This document shows, piece by piece, positions 33,951 to 43,733 of a DNA stretch of 64,000 nucleotides. Made by a program: the position numbers and the translations under genes. Within the stretch, counting starts at the first letter, position 1. Every line of letters starts with the position of its first letter. The notes under the pieces are model-generated. The model did not search any database and was not told the origin of the DNA. It saw only the letters and a program-made list of their open reading frames with translations. Location: contig NZ_PKRP01000003.1 of the NCBI RefSeq assembly GCF_002855515.1, positions 62,001-126,000 of the forward strand, written 5' to 3'. The stretch is from Rhizobium sp. TH135 (GTDB taxonomy: Bacteria > Pseudomonadota > Alphaproteobacteria > Rhizobiales > Rhizobiaceae).

Positions 33951-34427
33951 TCAGTTGCTCGCCCGCTCCACCCGGATGTCCCCCAACTCGTCGATCAATA
34001 CGGTCCATTCCTCGACCCGGTCGGTGTCTGGTGCAGTTTTGAGATAAACGGTGGCGAAAAAGCCGGGCGTGCCGGAGACCCCCGTCATGCTTTCCGGTCG
34101 AATGCCGGTGACATAGGGCTTGAGCGTCGTGAATTCTTCCAGCTCCACGCTCTCGACAAGCCGCAGACCGGTTTCAGCAGAGGCGACCATCTGCAGATGG
34201 ATGCGCGCCGTCCGGTCCGGCTGGCGGATGGCGACGAGCTTGTAATAGCCGCGCTCGCCGGCAGCGACGGCAGTCTCGACACCGGGCACGCCCTCAGGCC
34301 CCGATTCCCAATAGCCGCCGCTGATCACGAAAGTCGCCGTCAGCGGCAATTGGTCGATCTCGTCTGCGGCCGCCGGAGACGAGAGCATGAGCGAAACCAG
34401 CAAAGCGGCTGAGCGGAACACCTTCAT
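33951..34427 (-). CDS. Secreted hypothetical protein
   Basis: A 158-residue exported protein: signal peptide at residues 1-22 (MKVFRSAALLVSLMLSSPAAAD), then a beta-rich domain (LPLTATFVISGGYWES, YYKLVAIRQPDRTARIHLQMVA, FFATVYLKTAPDTDRVEEWTVLIDEL) with no cysteines. I do not recognise the family. Its start is 7 bp after the nadK stop, so it is probably the second gene of a nadK operon, but nothing links the two functionally. Confidence 0.78.
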   Translation of the reverse strand: MKVFRSAALLVSLMLSSPAAADEIDQLPLTATFVISGGYWESGPEGVPGVETAVAAGERGYYKLVAIRQPDRTARIHLQMVASAETGLRLVESVELEEFTTLKPYVTGIRPESMTGVSGTPGFFATVYLKTAPDTDRVEEWTVLIDELGDIRVERASN

Positions 34428-34434
34428 CGGAACC

Positions 34435-35208
34435 TCAATCGGAAAACTGTTCGGCGATGATCCGGTCGGACCAGGATCGATCTGGGTCGGAGAGGATGCG
34501 TGCCGTAGTTTCCTCCGACTGCGAAATCTCCACCCTCAGAACCGATTTGACCTCCGTATGATCCGCCACCGCGTTCACCGGACGCTTTTCCGGCTCCAGC
34601 ACCTCGAGCACCACCGTCACCTTGTTCGGCAGCAGCGCCCCACGCCAACGGCGCGGACGAAAGGCGCTGACGGGCGTGAGCGCCAGAAGCGGCGCCTCCA
34701 GCGGCAGGATCGGCCCATGGGCGGAGAGATTATAGGCGGTCGAACCGACGGGTGTTGCCACCATCAGCCCGTCACAGATCAACTCTTCGAGCCGCACCTT
34801 GCCATCGATCACCACTCGCAGCTTTGCCGCCTGATAGGATTGCCGCAGCACCGAGACCTCGTTGATCGCAAGCGCAAACGAGCTCGAACCATCGGCATTG
34901 CTGGTCGTCATCTTCAGCGGGTGAAAATCATTCTCGACGGCGATCGCGATTCGCTCGGTGAGATTGTCCGTCGAATACTCGTTCATCAAAAAGCCGACCG
35001 AGCCCCGGTTCATGCCGTAGATCAGCTTGCCGCTGTTCATCGTGTCATGCAGCGTTTGCAGCATGAAGCCGTCGCCACCCAGTGCCACGATCACATCGGC
35101 CTCTGCCGGCTCGGTATGGCCGTAGAGGCGAATCAGTTCCTGGCACGAAGCCTGGGCTTCGTCCGTGTTGGAAGCGATGAAGGCGAGCGACCGGAACGTG
35201 CGAGACAT
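34435..35208 (-). CDS. nadK: NAD kinase
   Basis: A 257-residue NAD kinase, which makes NADP from NAD and ATP. Family signatures: [14 protein letters not shown] (the GGDGF motif with catalytic Asp, about residues 43-48), [48 protein letters not shown] and [13 protein letters not shown] 35208 was preferred; a longer in-frame extension to 35544 passes through the tRNA-Thr gene and is not credible. Second gene of the pair is the secreted protein at 33951-34427. Confidence 0.95.
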   Translation of the reverse strand: MSRTFRSLAFIASNTDEAQASCQELIRLYGHTEPAEADVIVALGGDGFMLQTLHDTMNSGKLIYGMNRGSVGFLMNEYSTDNLTERIAIAVENDFHPLKMTTSNADGSSSFALAINEVSVLRQSYQAAKLRVVIDGKVRLEELICDGLMVATPVGSTAYNLSAHGPILPLEAPLLALTPVSAFRPRRWRGALLPNKVTVVLEVLEPEKRPVNAVADHTEVKSVLRVEISQSEETTARILSDPDRSWSDRIIAEQFSD

Positions 35209-35402
35209 GGCGAGCCCTGATGAAATGTCGCCAAGTGGTACATGACATCTACCTGTAACCACAAGCCGTTTCGCCCTCAAAACGGTTCGGCTCCCGGTGG
35301 CGTGATCAGCCTGGGAGAGGCGTGGATATTCACCATTTGCGCTAACCTTGCGCTGATTTTTTGCTTTACCGCAAATCGATTTCCGCCTAAACAGCGGCCA
35401 CT

Positions 35403-35478
<76 letters not shown>

Positions 35479-35561
35479 CTTCTCATCAGAATTGATCGCA
35501 TTTGCCATTGTCCTTGCGGGCAATTCTTTGGCATGGTCGGCCAACAGCCGAGGGAGACCCG

Positions 35562-36536
35562 ATGCGCGTACCGATTTTGGCCGGCCTGGCTCTGGCCGCG
35601 ACAGCCGTTTTGATCCTTCCGGCGGAAAGCCGGGCGGCTAATATCAAATACAGCTGTGAGGACGGCACCTCCCTGACCGTGACCTTCAGCGAAAAGGCGG
35701 CAGACGTCACGCTTCCCGATGGCATGAAACTCTCGCTTCCGCAGCAGACCGCCGCCAGCGGCTTCTGGTATTCGGACGGTCGCTACGAATTGCGAGGCAA
35801 GGGCGAGGAACTGCAGTTCGCCGTCGGCCGTATGGCGCCCGTCACCTGTCGCGATGCCGGAGAGGCCACCGGACAGTTCGATCGCGCGACACGCGCCGAG
35901 GTCGAACTGGCCGAAAAGGACACCGGCTTCGACATGAAGGGCAAGCTCACCTGTCTGCGCTACCCGAATTTCGCCCTGAAGCAACTCGACCTCGGCGAAA
36001 AGGGAGCGGCCGGTCTCTACATCGCCTCCTCGGAAGGTCCATGCCAGCTCAACCCCACGCTTGATCGCAAGATCGAGGATGATACGGCTGGCTATATCTG
36101 GGGCGCAGTCGGCCCTTACGCCTTCTTCCGCGGTGCCGATGGCTGGAATGGTGGCTTGCCGTTCGTGATCTATGATGCCCGCACCGGGACGCGCCTGATG
36201 GATGACGTGGTGGCTGGCGAGTTTGCCGGCCTGACGCTGGTCGGCGAGGATCTCACCCTGCGTTACAGGCGCACCTACGCGGCCTCCTGCTCGCTCATCG
36301 CCGCCGCGGATACCTGCGCGGCAACCATTCGCAAGGAGCTTGGCCTCGAGCCGGATCGCGCCATGCCGGATTGCCGCGCCGCCTACCAGCCGGCCATCGA
36401 CGCGGATCCGAACGCAGCCAAGGACATCGAGGCCTGGCCGAGCGTCATCGACTATCCCGTCGAGCGCAAGCTTTCGACCACCGGTACGTCGCTTGTCGCC
36501 GTCGACGGCGAACTGACCTGCCGCCCGTCCATGTGA
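35562..36536 (+). CDS. MliC-domain secreted protein
   Basis: A 324-residue exported protein. Signal peptide at residues 1-26 ([26 protein letters not shown]), then a domain resembling MliC/PliC lysozyme inhibitors (about 27-100: [27 protein letters not shown]...[13 protein letters not shown]...[11 protein letters not shown]). The remaining 220 residues ([18 protein letters not shown]..., with several Cys) are a beta-rich domain I cannot name. The MliC part suggests protection of peptidoglycan against host or rival lysozymes. ATG 35562 follows GAGGGAG; the in-frame start at 35502 is unsupported. Confidence 0.82.
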   Translation: MRVPILAGLALAATAVLILPAESRAANIKYSCEDGTSLTVTFSEKAADVTLPDGMKLSLPQQTAASGFWYSDGRYELRGKGEELQFAVGRMAPVTCRDAGEATGQFDRATRAEVELAEKDTGFDMKGKLTCLRYPNFALKQLDLGEKGAAGLYIASSEGPCQLNPTLDRKIEDDTAGYIWGAVGPYAFFRGADGWNGGLPFVIYDARTGTRLMDDVVAGEFAGLTLVGEDLTLRYRRTYAASCSLIAAADTCAATIRKELGLEPDRAMPDCRAAYQPAIDADPNAAKDIEAWPSVIDYPVERKLSTTGTSLVAVDGELTCRPSM

Positions 36537-36560
36537 CAGGGCGACAGGAAGGCAAGAGAA

Positions 36561-37775
36561 TCAATCCTCGGCGTCGAGGCGCGCGGCCTCCTGGATGTCG
36601 CGCAACAGGTCGGGCAGGGCGCTCTGCACGCGGTTCCAGCTCGGCATGAAGGGTGTGGCGTTCGGCTTGTCGAGATAGACCTGACCCGCCTCGATCAGAT
36701 TGGCGGCGAAGAGTTCGACCGCCTGTTCTTCCCGGTGGCGATCGGTCGTCAGCCCGTTCATCCGCGCGTCGTGATAATAGGTTTCCACCAGATCCAGTGC
36801 TGTCCGGTAATAGGTCGCCTTCAGCGTACGGAACGAATCCTGGCTGAACACCACGCCATCGGTCGCAAGCTTGCGATACAGCGCCTTGGTGATGTCGACC
36901 GACATGCGCGACAGGCCCTTGGCTGCATCTTCCGGCGACAGCGGCTGGTGCTTGTGGTCATAGGCGTCGGCAATATCCACCTGGCAAATCGCATGGTTGG
37001 AATAATTGCGCCACAGCTCCGACAATACGCCGATCTCCAGCCCCCAGTCCGAGGGGATGCGGATGTCAGACAGAATCTGCGTCTGCATGGCGAATTCGCC
37101 GGCGAGCGGATAGCGGAAGGCCTTGAGGTAATCGATATAGGGATGGTGGCCGACAACCTTTTCAAGGCTGAGAAGGAGCGGCGTCACCAGCAGGCGGGTG
37201 ACCCGGCCATTCAGCGAGCGATCGGCAATCCTCGGGTAGTAGCCCTTGGAAAAGACGTAAGGAAAACGCGGATTGGCGACGGGATAGACGAGCCGTGCCA
37301 GCATGTCGCGCGAATATGTGGTGATGTCACAGTCATGCAGGGCCACGACACCCGCCTGGCGGGAAGCCAGCACATAGCCCATGCAGAACCAGACATTGCG
37401 CCCCTTGCCCGGCTGATCGGGCGACAGATCCTCCGCCTTCAGCTTCTCGTCGACGGCGCGAAGCCGCGGCCCGTCATGCCAGAGGATCGTATGCTTCTGC
37501 GGTAGGCGTGAAAAATACTGTTTGGCGCGACGGAACTGGTCCTCATCCGCCTGGTCGAGGCCTATGACTATTTCCGCGATGTAAGGCGCCTGGGAAAGTT
37601 CGGAAACGATGTTCTCGAGGGCCGGGGCCTCGAGCTCGGAATAGAGCGACGGCAGAATCAGCGTGATCGGTCGCGATGCCGAAAAGACCGAGAGCTCCTT
37701 CTCCATCCGTTCCAGCGAGCGCTCCCTGAGATTGTGCAGGGTGGCAACCACGCCATTCTGGTGAAAATCCGCCAT
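36561..37775 (-). CDS. Glycosyltransferase, GT81 (glucosyl-3-phosphoglycerate synthase-like)
   Basis: A 404-residue soluble GT-A fold transferase. It has PGKG (122-125) and the metal-binding DxD as D148-C-D150 (VALHDCDITTYSRD), then FSKGYYPR, NGRVTRLLVTPLL, YPLAGEFAMQTQIL and WGLEIGVLSELWRNY. This order matches GpgS-like enzymes that join a sugar nucleotide to 3-phosphoglycerate. The gene before it in the same operon encodes a mannosyl-3-phosphoglycerate phosphatase-like protein, so the two probably make a hexosylglycerate osmolyte. Whether the sugar is glucose or mannose cannot be said. Start ATG 37775 is 38 bp after the phosphatase stop. Confidence 0.8.
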   Translation of the reverse strand: MADFHQNGVVATLHNLRERSLERMEKELSVFSASRPITLILPSLYSELEAPALENIVSELSQAPYIAEIVIGLDQADEDQFRRAKQYFSRLPQKHTILWHDGPRLRAVDEKLKAEDLSPDQPGKGRNVWFCMGYVLASRQAGVVALHDCDITTYSRDMLARLVYPVANPRFPYVFSKGYYPRIADRSLNGRVTRLLVTPLLLSLEKVVGHHPYIDYLKAFRYPLAGEFAMQTQILSDIRIPSDWGLEIGVLSELWRNYSNHAICQVDIADAYDHKHQPLSPEDAAKGLSRMSVDITKALYRKLATDGVVFSQDSFRTLKATYYRTALDLVETYYHDARMNGLTTDRHREEQAVELFAANLIEAGQVYLDKPNATPFMPSWNRVQSALPDLLRDIQEAARLDAED

Positions 37776-37813
37776 GTTCTAGTCCTTTCGTGATGACGCC
37801 GGTTGCGGCCGGC

Positions 37814-38605
37814 TCAGAGAAACCCCGTGGCAACGAGTTGATGGATCATGATGTTCCAGCCTTGTGGGCCGGATTGTTCCGAGCGCAGGATCGCCCCCTG
37901 TCTTTCCCGTTCCGTGACGGGCAAGGCCTTGTGTGCGGGATTGGCAATGATGATGCCGCAATCGGCAGCTTCCAGCATCGCAAGATCATTCGGCGCATCG
38001 CCGAGCGCGACGGTCCGAACAGGTTCTTCGACGCTCCGCTGATAATGCGCGACCACCTCCGCCATGCGCTCGGCCTTTGAGGTCTTCGGCATCAGGGTGA
38101 AGAAGCGTCCGCCCTGGACCGCGGTGAACCCCTGAGCATCGAGCAGTGCGATGAAAGCCTGCTTCTGCGCTTCGGTGCCGGTAAAGCGCCCCGGCTCGGA
38201 AAAGTGCCGTTGGCGCGCAAGTTCGGCCGCGGGGAGTGGCAGTCCGGTCTCCTCGGAAACCCGCGCAACGTCCCAGTCGCCAAAGCCCTCGAAGCAGGCG
38301 CCAAGCTCCTTAGGTAATTCCCTAAGAAGCGACTTCAGGTGGTTGTAAGGACTCGACGAATGCCGATCGGGAGGCGCAGCGTCTTTGCCAAGACCGACAA
38401 CGCCAGCGCCGTTTTCCACGATCATAGAATAGGAAATCCCGATCGCTTCCGCGATCGGACGCATCTCGGCTTCTGTCTTGCTGCTCGCCAGGATCACGGG
38501 AATGCCCCGTGCCTCCAAAAGGTCGAGCGCCGGCCGCGCCGCCTCGAAGGAATAGCTGTCATGGTCGAGCAGCGTTCCGTCGAGGTCGGTGAAGACGAGC
38601 CTCAT
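37814..38605 (-). CDS. Mannosyl-3-phosphoglycerate phosphatase-like HAD hydrolase
   Basis: A 263-residue HAD-IIB hydrolase of the MPGP family: D7-x-D9 nucleophile motif FTDLDGTLLD, VILASSKTEAEM, ENGAGVV, and the C-terminal motif ALGDAPNDLAMLEAADCGIIIANPAH. It removes phosphate from a hexosyl-3-phosphoglycerate to give the neutral osmolyte. It overlaps the RlmB gene stop by one base (TGATG), which points to coupled translation, and leads into the glycosyltransferase gene. Probably part of the same three-gene operon. Confidence 0.85.
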   Translation of the reverse strand: MRLVFTDLDGTLLDHDSYSFEAARPALDLLEARGIPVILASSKTEAEMRPIAEAIGISYSMIVENGAGVVGLGKDAAPPDRHSSSPYNHLKSLLRELPKELGACFEGFGDWDVARVSEETGLPLPAAELARQRHFSEPGRFTGTEAQKQAFIALLDAQGFTAVQGGRFFTLMPKTSKAERMAEVVAHYQRSVEEPVRTVALGDAPNDLAMLEAADCGIIIANPAHKALPVTERERQGAILRSEQSGPQGWNIMIHQLVATGFL

Positions 38606-39486
38606 CAGCCCTTGGTCGCCAGATGCTGGCGCGACGCATAGAGCGCGATGGCCGCGGCGTTCGAGACGTTGAGCGACTTGATCGCGCCCGGCATGTCGAG
38701 GCGGGCGAGGGCAGAGACGGTTTCCCGTGTCTTCTGCCTCAGTCCCTTGCCCTCGGATCCCAGCACCAGCGCAATGCGGTCGCCGGTGAGGGTGCCTTCC
38801 ATCGGCGCGGGCCCTTCCGAATCGAGGCCGACCGAGAAGAAGCCGAGCTTGTGCAGTTCATTCAGCGCGTCCGCGAGATTGGTCACCTGGATATAGGGGA
38901 TCAGTTCCAGCGCACCCGAGGCAGATTTCGCCAGCACGCCCGATTCCGTCGGGCTGTGCCGTTGCGTGGTGATGACTGCGCCTGCATCGAAGGCGACTGC
39001 CGAGCGCATGATGGCGCCGACATTGTGCGGGTCTGTCACCTGGTCGAGCACGAGGATCAGCGGGCTGTCCTTCAGTGCCTCAAGCCGGCGCGGGGGCAGG
39101 GGGCGCGTCTCGAGCATGACGCCCTGGTGGATCGCTTCCGGTCCAAGGATCTTGTCGAGATCCTGTGGTGTCACCGTCTCGAAGGGAATGCCAAGGTTTT
39201 CCACAGATGGAATCTCGAGCCGCACCAATGCATTTTGCGTCGCCGAAAGCTTGATCAGCTTGCGTTCGGGATTGTCGAGAGCAGCGCGCACGGTGTGCAG
39301 GCCATAGAGCAAAACCTGCTCCGGCGCGAGCTTCGGCGGCGTCCAGTCTGCATTGCTCTTGCGTGGCTTCTGCGGCCCGGGAGTGGGGATTTCGCCCCGC
39401 TCACGCTTGGCATCGCGCACCTGTCGGCGCAGCGTCGCATAATGGGTGTCACGGGCGGTTTTGTCGATTTTCGGATCTTTGGCCAT
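38605..39486 (-). CDS. rlmB: 23S rRNA (guanosine-2'-O)-methyltransferase, RlmB/TrmH family
   Basis: A 293-residue SPOUT methyltransferase. N-terminal Lys/Arg-rich extension (about 1-60), substrate-binding L30e-like domain (LLYGLHTVRAALDNPERK), and the SPOUT knot with VLDQVTDPHNVGAIMRSAVAFDAG, IALVLGSEGKGLRQKTRETV and LNVSNAAAIALYASRQ. RlmB modifies G2251 of 23S rRNA; the exact target cannot be verified here. First gene of a minus-strand run with the phosphatase and the glycosyltransferase. Divergent from the tRNA-Tyr promoter. Confidence 0.93.
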   Translation of the reverse strand: MAKDPKIDKTARDTHYATLRRQVRDAKRERGEIPTPGPQKPRKSNADWTPPKLAPEQVLLYGLHTVRAALDNPERKLIKLSATQNALVRLEIPSVENLGIPFETVTPQDLDKILGPEAIHQGVMLETRPLPPRRLEALKDSPLILVLDQVTDPHNVGAIMRSAVAFDAGAVITTQRHSPTESGVLAKSASGALELIPYIQVTNLADALNELHKLGFFSVGLDSEGPAPMEGTLTGDRIALVLGSEGKGLRQKTRETVSALARLDMPGAIKSLNVSNAAAIALYASRQHLATKG

Positions 39487-39589
39487 GCGCTCTTATAACC
39501 ATGGGCAAGGGGCGGGCATAGACCTGTGCGGAAAATCCCGTGTGTGTCGGGCCTATGAAACTTTTCGGAATTTTTCATCAAACTTCGTG

Positions 39590-39618
39590 TTGACATGAGC
39601 CGGTTGGGCCGTCATATA
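39590..39618 (+). promoter_or_regulatory. Putative promoter of the tRNA-Tyr/tRNA-Gly/tuf unit
   Basis: -35 TTGACA (39590-39595), 17-bp spacer, -10 CATATA (39613-39618), about 75 bp before tRNA-Tyr. It is close to the rhizobial sigma-70 consensus CTTGAC-N17-CTATAT and the only good match upstream of the tRNA pair. Confidence 0.65.
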
Positions 39619-39692
39619 CCCGCCGCAGATCAGGGGGCGACGCACTCTGGTCTGGACTACAAAGCTTGGTCGCCAGATCCGGACGAAAGAAT

Positions 39693-39777
39693 GGAGAGAT
39701 GCCCGAGTGGTTAAAGGGGACGGACTGTAAATCCGTTGGCTCAGCCTACGTTGGTTCAAATCCAACTCTCTCCACCA
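39693..39777 (+). tRNA. tRNA-Tyr (anticodon GTA)
   Basis: 85-nt class II tRNA with a long variable arm and encoded CCA. Acceptor GGAGAGA / TCTCTCC, anticodon stem ACGGA/TCCGT with loop CTGTAAA giving anticodon GTA, T-arm TTGGTTCAAATCCAA. It is followed 21 bp later by tRNA-Gly. Confidence 0.95.
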
Positions 39778-39798
39778 TTCGTCCTCGGATCTGAATAT

Positions 39799-39872
39799 GC
39801 GGGTATAGCTCAATGGTAGAGCAGCAGCCTTCCAAGCTGAATACACGGGTTCGATTCCCGTTACCCGCTCCA
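39799..39872 (+). tRNA. tRNA-Gly (anticodon TCC)
   Basis: 74-nt tRNA with encoded CCA. Acceptor GCGGGTA / TACCCGC, D-arm GCTCAATGGTAGAGC, anticodon loop CTTCCAA giving anticodon TCC (first stem pair mismatched), T-arm CGGGTTCGATTCCCG. It reads GGA/GGG. Confidence 0.93.
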
Positions 39873-40096
39873 GACACCTTTCAACCCTAACATCCGATTT
39901 TCAAACGGTTTTCCACCGTTACCTCTCCTTGCGTGAAGTGCTTTGCGCGGCGGCAGGATTCGGCTGTGGAAACCCTGCATTTCGGCCTCCGGAAGGCTTG
40001 TCATTTAACGCTTGCGCATTGCGCATGAAAGCCTTAAACGGCGGGACCAAACCGGTTCGCCGGGGCAACCCCGTTTCGTTCACAGGAAGCATTCAA

Positions 40097-41272
<1,176 letters not shown>

Positions 41273-41294
41273 TAGTGTCCCGCAAGGGATAATG

Positions 41295-41325
41295 AAGGCC
41301 CCGCTGGAAACAGCGGGGCCTTTTT
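41295..41325 (+). terminator. Rho-independent terminator after tuf copy 1
   Basis: Perfect 12-bp stem AAGGCCCCGCTG / CAGCGGGGCCTT with a GAAA loop, followed by TTT-TTC. It starts 22 bp after the tuf stop. Confidence 0.93.
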
Positions 41326-41339
41326 CGTTGGGGATCAAG

Positions 41340-41876
41340 ATGCAGATCAGCGCCGCGCAAACTAATTCGATCCAGAGCTTTCGCCACGAAATGAGGGGCG
41401 CCGGGTGCTGGGGCGCCTGTTACGAGGTGGCCTGCTTCATTGAGCATCAATTCGGTTGGCGGCGGGTTGATGGGGTGTACGCATTGCCGGATGGCCGCCC
41501 GATCTTCTACCACTCTTGGAATATGCTTGATGACGGTGTCATTTTAGACGGCACAGCCGACCAGTTCGGCGAGGGGCGAGATGTCGCGGTTTGCTCGACG
41601 GGCGACGATGTCTCATTGAGATAGAGACAGAAATTCACTGCCGCACATAACCCCTTGATCACCCCGTGGCTGGCTGGTGTGTCCTATACAGGCGTGCCTG
41701 ATCAAGTTTTCTGGGATCGTGCAGAGGCGTCCAGACAGTTGAAGCCTGGATGGTGGTTGGCCGATCCCGAACCCTATCTTTCATGGTTCAGGAGTGGCGC
41801 TCTACTCTACCCCATGTTTGCAAAAATGAGGGACCGCTACCGAGAGCGCGGTTATGAGGTGAGCCGTCTCGTCTGA
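41340..41876 (+). pseudogene. Hypothetical gene interrupted by one amber codon
   Basis: One continuous reading frame from ATG 41340 (MQISAAQTNSIQSFRHEMR...) to TGA 41874-41876 is broken only by TAG at 41622-41624. The two halves (94 and 83 residues) read as one soluble protein: GAGCWGACYEVACFIEHQFGW..VDGVYALPDG.PIFYHSW ... DGTADQFGEG before the stop, and RQKFTAAHNPLITPWLAG...YTGVPDQVFWDRAE...WWLADPEPYLSWF after it. No frameshift is needed. I do not know the family. Either it is a recent pseudogene (a Tyr codon TAT/TAC turned into TAG is one simple route) or the stop is read through. It lies directly after the tuf terminator. Confidence 0.7.
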
Positions 41877-41890
41877 TGGGTGAGGGGAGC

Positions 41891-42265
41891 TCAGGCCCGT
41901 TCGAGGAGCTGCTCTTCCGCAAGCCGCAACAGATCTGTGACCAGATAACCATTGATCGTCATGCCGGTGAGATCGCATTCGGCGATCGAGGTATCGGCAA
42001 GGCTCGCAAAGCGGATCGTGCTGCCATTGAGATCCACATGGGTGACGCTTGCGGTATGCATCACCACATTCTCCATCACCACGGCGTTCATGGCGACGTT
42101 GCGCACGACCATCTGGTCGGCATTGGCATCGGTGATCAGGCAGCGCCCGAGATCGACATTGCTGAACACTGCCTCCTTCAGCGAGACATCGGTGAAGCGC
42201 GCTTCTGTCAGGTCACTGTCGTCGAATTCCGAGCCGGGCAGGGCGGCATTGCTGATACGGATCAT
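41891..42265 (-). CDS. Pentapeptide-repeat-like protein
   Basis: A 124-residue protein built of consecutive five-residue units of the A(D/N)LxX type: ALPGSEFDDSDLTEARFTDVSLKEAVFSNVDLGRC and, later, VDLNGSTIRFASLADTSIAECDLTGMTI. Such proteins fold into a right-handed quadrilateral beta-helix; some mimic DNA and inhibit gyrase, but most have unknown roles. The middle part deviates towards Val/Met-rich repeats. It converges with the interrupted gene, 14 bp apart. Confidence 0.82.
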   Translation of the reverse strand: MIRISNAALPGSEFDDSDLTEARFTDVSLKEAVFSNVDLGRCLITDANADQMVVRNVAMNAVVMENVVMHTASVTHVDLNGSTIRFASLADTSIAECDLTGMTINGYLVTDLLRLAEEQLLERA

Positions 42266-42500
42266 GTCTGTCCTCCGCGGGGCGCCGCAAACGAGTATCA
42301 GTCAAAGCGGAGAGTCTGGCAAGCGGCGGCTCTCTGACCATTTTTCAACCGGCACGGTGTCGGGAAATTCCTGACGGAGCCGCCGCATGGCTCCCATGCA
42401 GCCGCGGTCCTTCTGGTCCGTAGCGTATGCGGTTACGACTGAAACGATCGTGATTCGCGAGCGTGCCAAGTCCGCGCTCCATTCTGTGGACCCGCAAAAC

Positions 42501-43142
42501 ATGGCCCTGAAATCACCTGTCACCGTTGTCTGCATCTCCCTGCTCGTGCCGCTCGCTCTCCATTTGACTGCGGCGAAGGCGGAGGAGAGCCCCTTTGTGT
42601 GGAGCGCCTCGGGCTCGCCGGAGGATCTCGGCATTCGCACCGGCCTTGCGCTCGACTTGCCCGGGCGTCCGCGATTCGGGTCCGAATCAAATCTGCGCCT
42701 CTCAACGGGAAGCCAACCCGGGACCGTCCAGCCGCCGCTGCGTCTGTGGGGCGAGGTAGACGTCAGAAAGAGCGACGTGGCGCCCGCGTCCGTCGGTGTC
42801 CGCCTTGATCTGGTGAGTGGCGCTGCCCGGGCGGCGCTGCGCCAGTCACGGACCATCGCCGCCGAGGGGCCAGCGGTCTTGTCCCTCAACCGGACCTTCG
42901 AAGCCGGACGCCGCAGCGACGGAGAATCAGCCTTTTTGGCCAAGCAGGATCTGCGCCTGGCATTCACTGATATCGACACCATCGTGACGGGCGGCATCCT
43001 TATGGACAACAAGGCGCCGTTTCGCGCGGAGATCGGCCTGGAAAAGAACCTTCGCCCCGGTATCCGGCTCAATGCGACCCTGTCTGATCTGGCTCACAAG
43101 CCCAACGCCCGCGTCAATGCGCGCTTCGAGCGACAGTGGTAA
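42501..43142 (+). CDS. Secreted hypothetical protein, possibly outer-membrane-associated
   Basis: A 213-residue exported protein: signal peptide at residues 1-26 (MALKSPVTVVCISLLVPLALHLTAAKA), then an alternating, beta-strand-like chain (LGIRTGLALDLPGRPRFGSESNLRLSTG..., VGVRLDLVSGAARAALRQS..., IGLEKNLRPGIRLNATLSDLAHKPNARVNARFERQW) ending in an aromatic residue, as many outer-membrane beta proteins do. No cysteines after cleavage and no known domain. ATG 42501 was chosen because it begins the signal peptide. Function unknown. Confidence 0.72.
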   Translation: MALKSPVTVVCISLLVPLALHLTAAKAEESPFVWSASGSPEDLGIRTGLALDLPGRPRFGSESNLRLSTGSQPGTVQPPLRLWGEVDVRKSDVAPASVGVRLDLVSGAARAALRQSRTIAAEGPAVLSLNRTFEAGRRSDGESAFLAKQDLRLAFTDIDTIVTGGILMDNKAPFRAEIGLEKNLRPGIRLNATLSDLAHKPNARVNARFERQW

Positions 43143-43186
43143 GCAATGTCACTGACGGCAGTGGTGAAAAGCCGAAAAAAGACACT

Positions 43187-43215
43187 TGCCAATCCGGCGC
43201 GCCCGCCTTAAAGGG
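43187..43215 (+). promoter_or_regulatory. Putative promoter of tRNA-Trp
   Basis: TTGCCA (43187-43192) and TAAAGG (43210-43215) with 17-bp spacing, about 45 bp before tRNA-Trp. The -10 match is weak, so this is only a candidate. Confidence 0.4.
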
Positions 43216-43260
43216 TGCGTCATGCCTCGGACGGGAGCGTTTCTGTCCGGTGTAAGGCTT

Positions 43261-43336
<76 letters not shown>

Positions 43337-43413
43337 AGTCGCACGGCGCGCTTTAGGGCCGCGACGAGCGTAAAGATCTGGCAAAGCCGAAAAAGTGCTG
43401 GAGAACATTTCCT

Positions 43414-43442
43414 CTTGTGAAAAGGGGAAACGGTCTCTATGT
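43414..43442 (+). promoter_or_regulatory. Putative promoter of secE-nusG
   Basis: -35 CTTGTG (43414-43419), 17-bp spacer, -10 CTATGT (43437-43442). Four and five of six bases match the rhizobial consensus CTTGAC / CTATAT. It lies 75 bp before the secE start. Confidence 0.55.
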
Positions 43443-43516
43443 AGGGTTCAAACAGACACGCGGTGCGTGGGGCTGACCAAGGTCGGCTTTACGCGCCGTA
43501 AATGCGTGGGCATTAA

Positions 43517-43717
43517 ATGGCATCCAAGGGTAATCCATTCGCGTTTCTGCAGCAGGTTCGCTCCGAGACGTCCAAGGTGACGTGGCCCTCGCGTCGCGAG
43601 ACCATGATTTCGACGCTCATGGTCCTGGCGATGGTGTTTTTCGCTGCGCTGTTCTTCTTCGGCGCGGACCAGCTGATCAGCTGGTTGCTCAGCCTCGTGC
43701 TGAGCGTCGGCAATTAA
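43517..43717 (+). CDS. secE: Preprotein translocase subunit SecE
   Basis: A 66-residue SecE with a single C-terminal membrane helix (about residues 32-62), which stabilises SecY in the SecYEG channel. The conserved amphipathic segment FLQQVRSETSKVTWPSRRETM precedes the helix. This is the short single-helix form usual in alphaproteobacteria. It is followed by nusG after 16 bp. Confidence 0.95.
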   Translation: MASKGNPFAFLQQVRSETSKVTWPSRRETMISTLMVLAMVFFAALFFFGADQLISWLLSLVLSVGN

Positions 43718-43733
43718 TCGGGCGGGAACGAAC

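Noticed and set aside
41292..41339. Start of the interrupted gene at 41292
   Set aside because: It would lie inside the tuf terminator and begin right next to its stem; ATG 41340 is after the hairpin.
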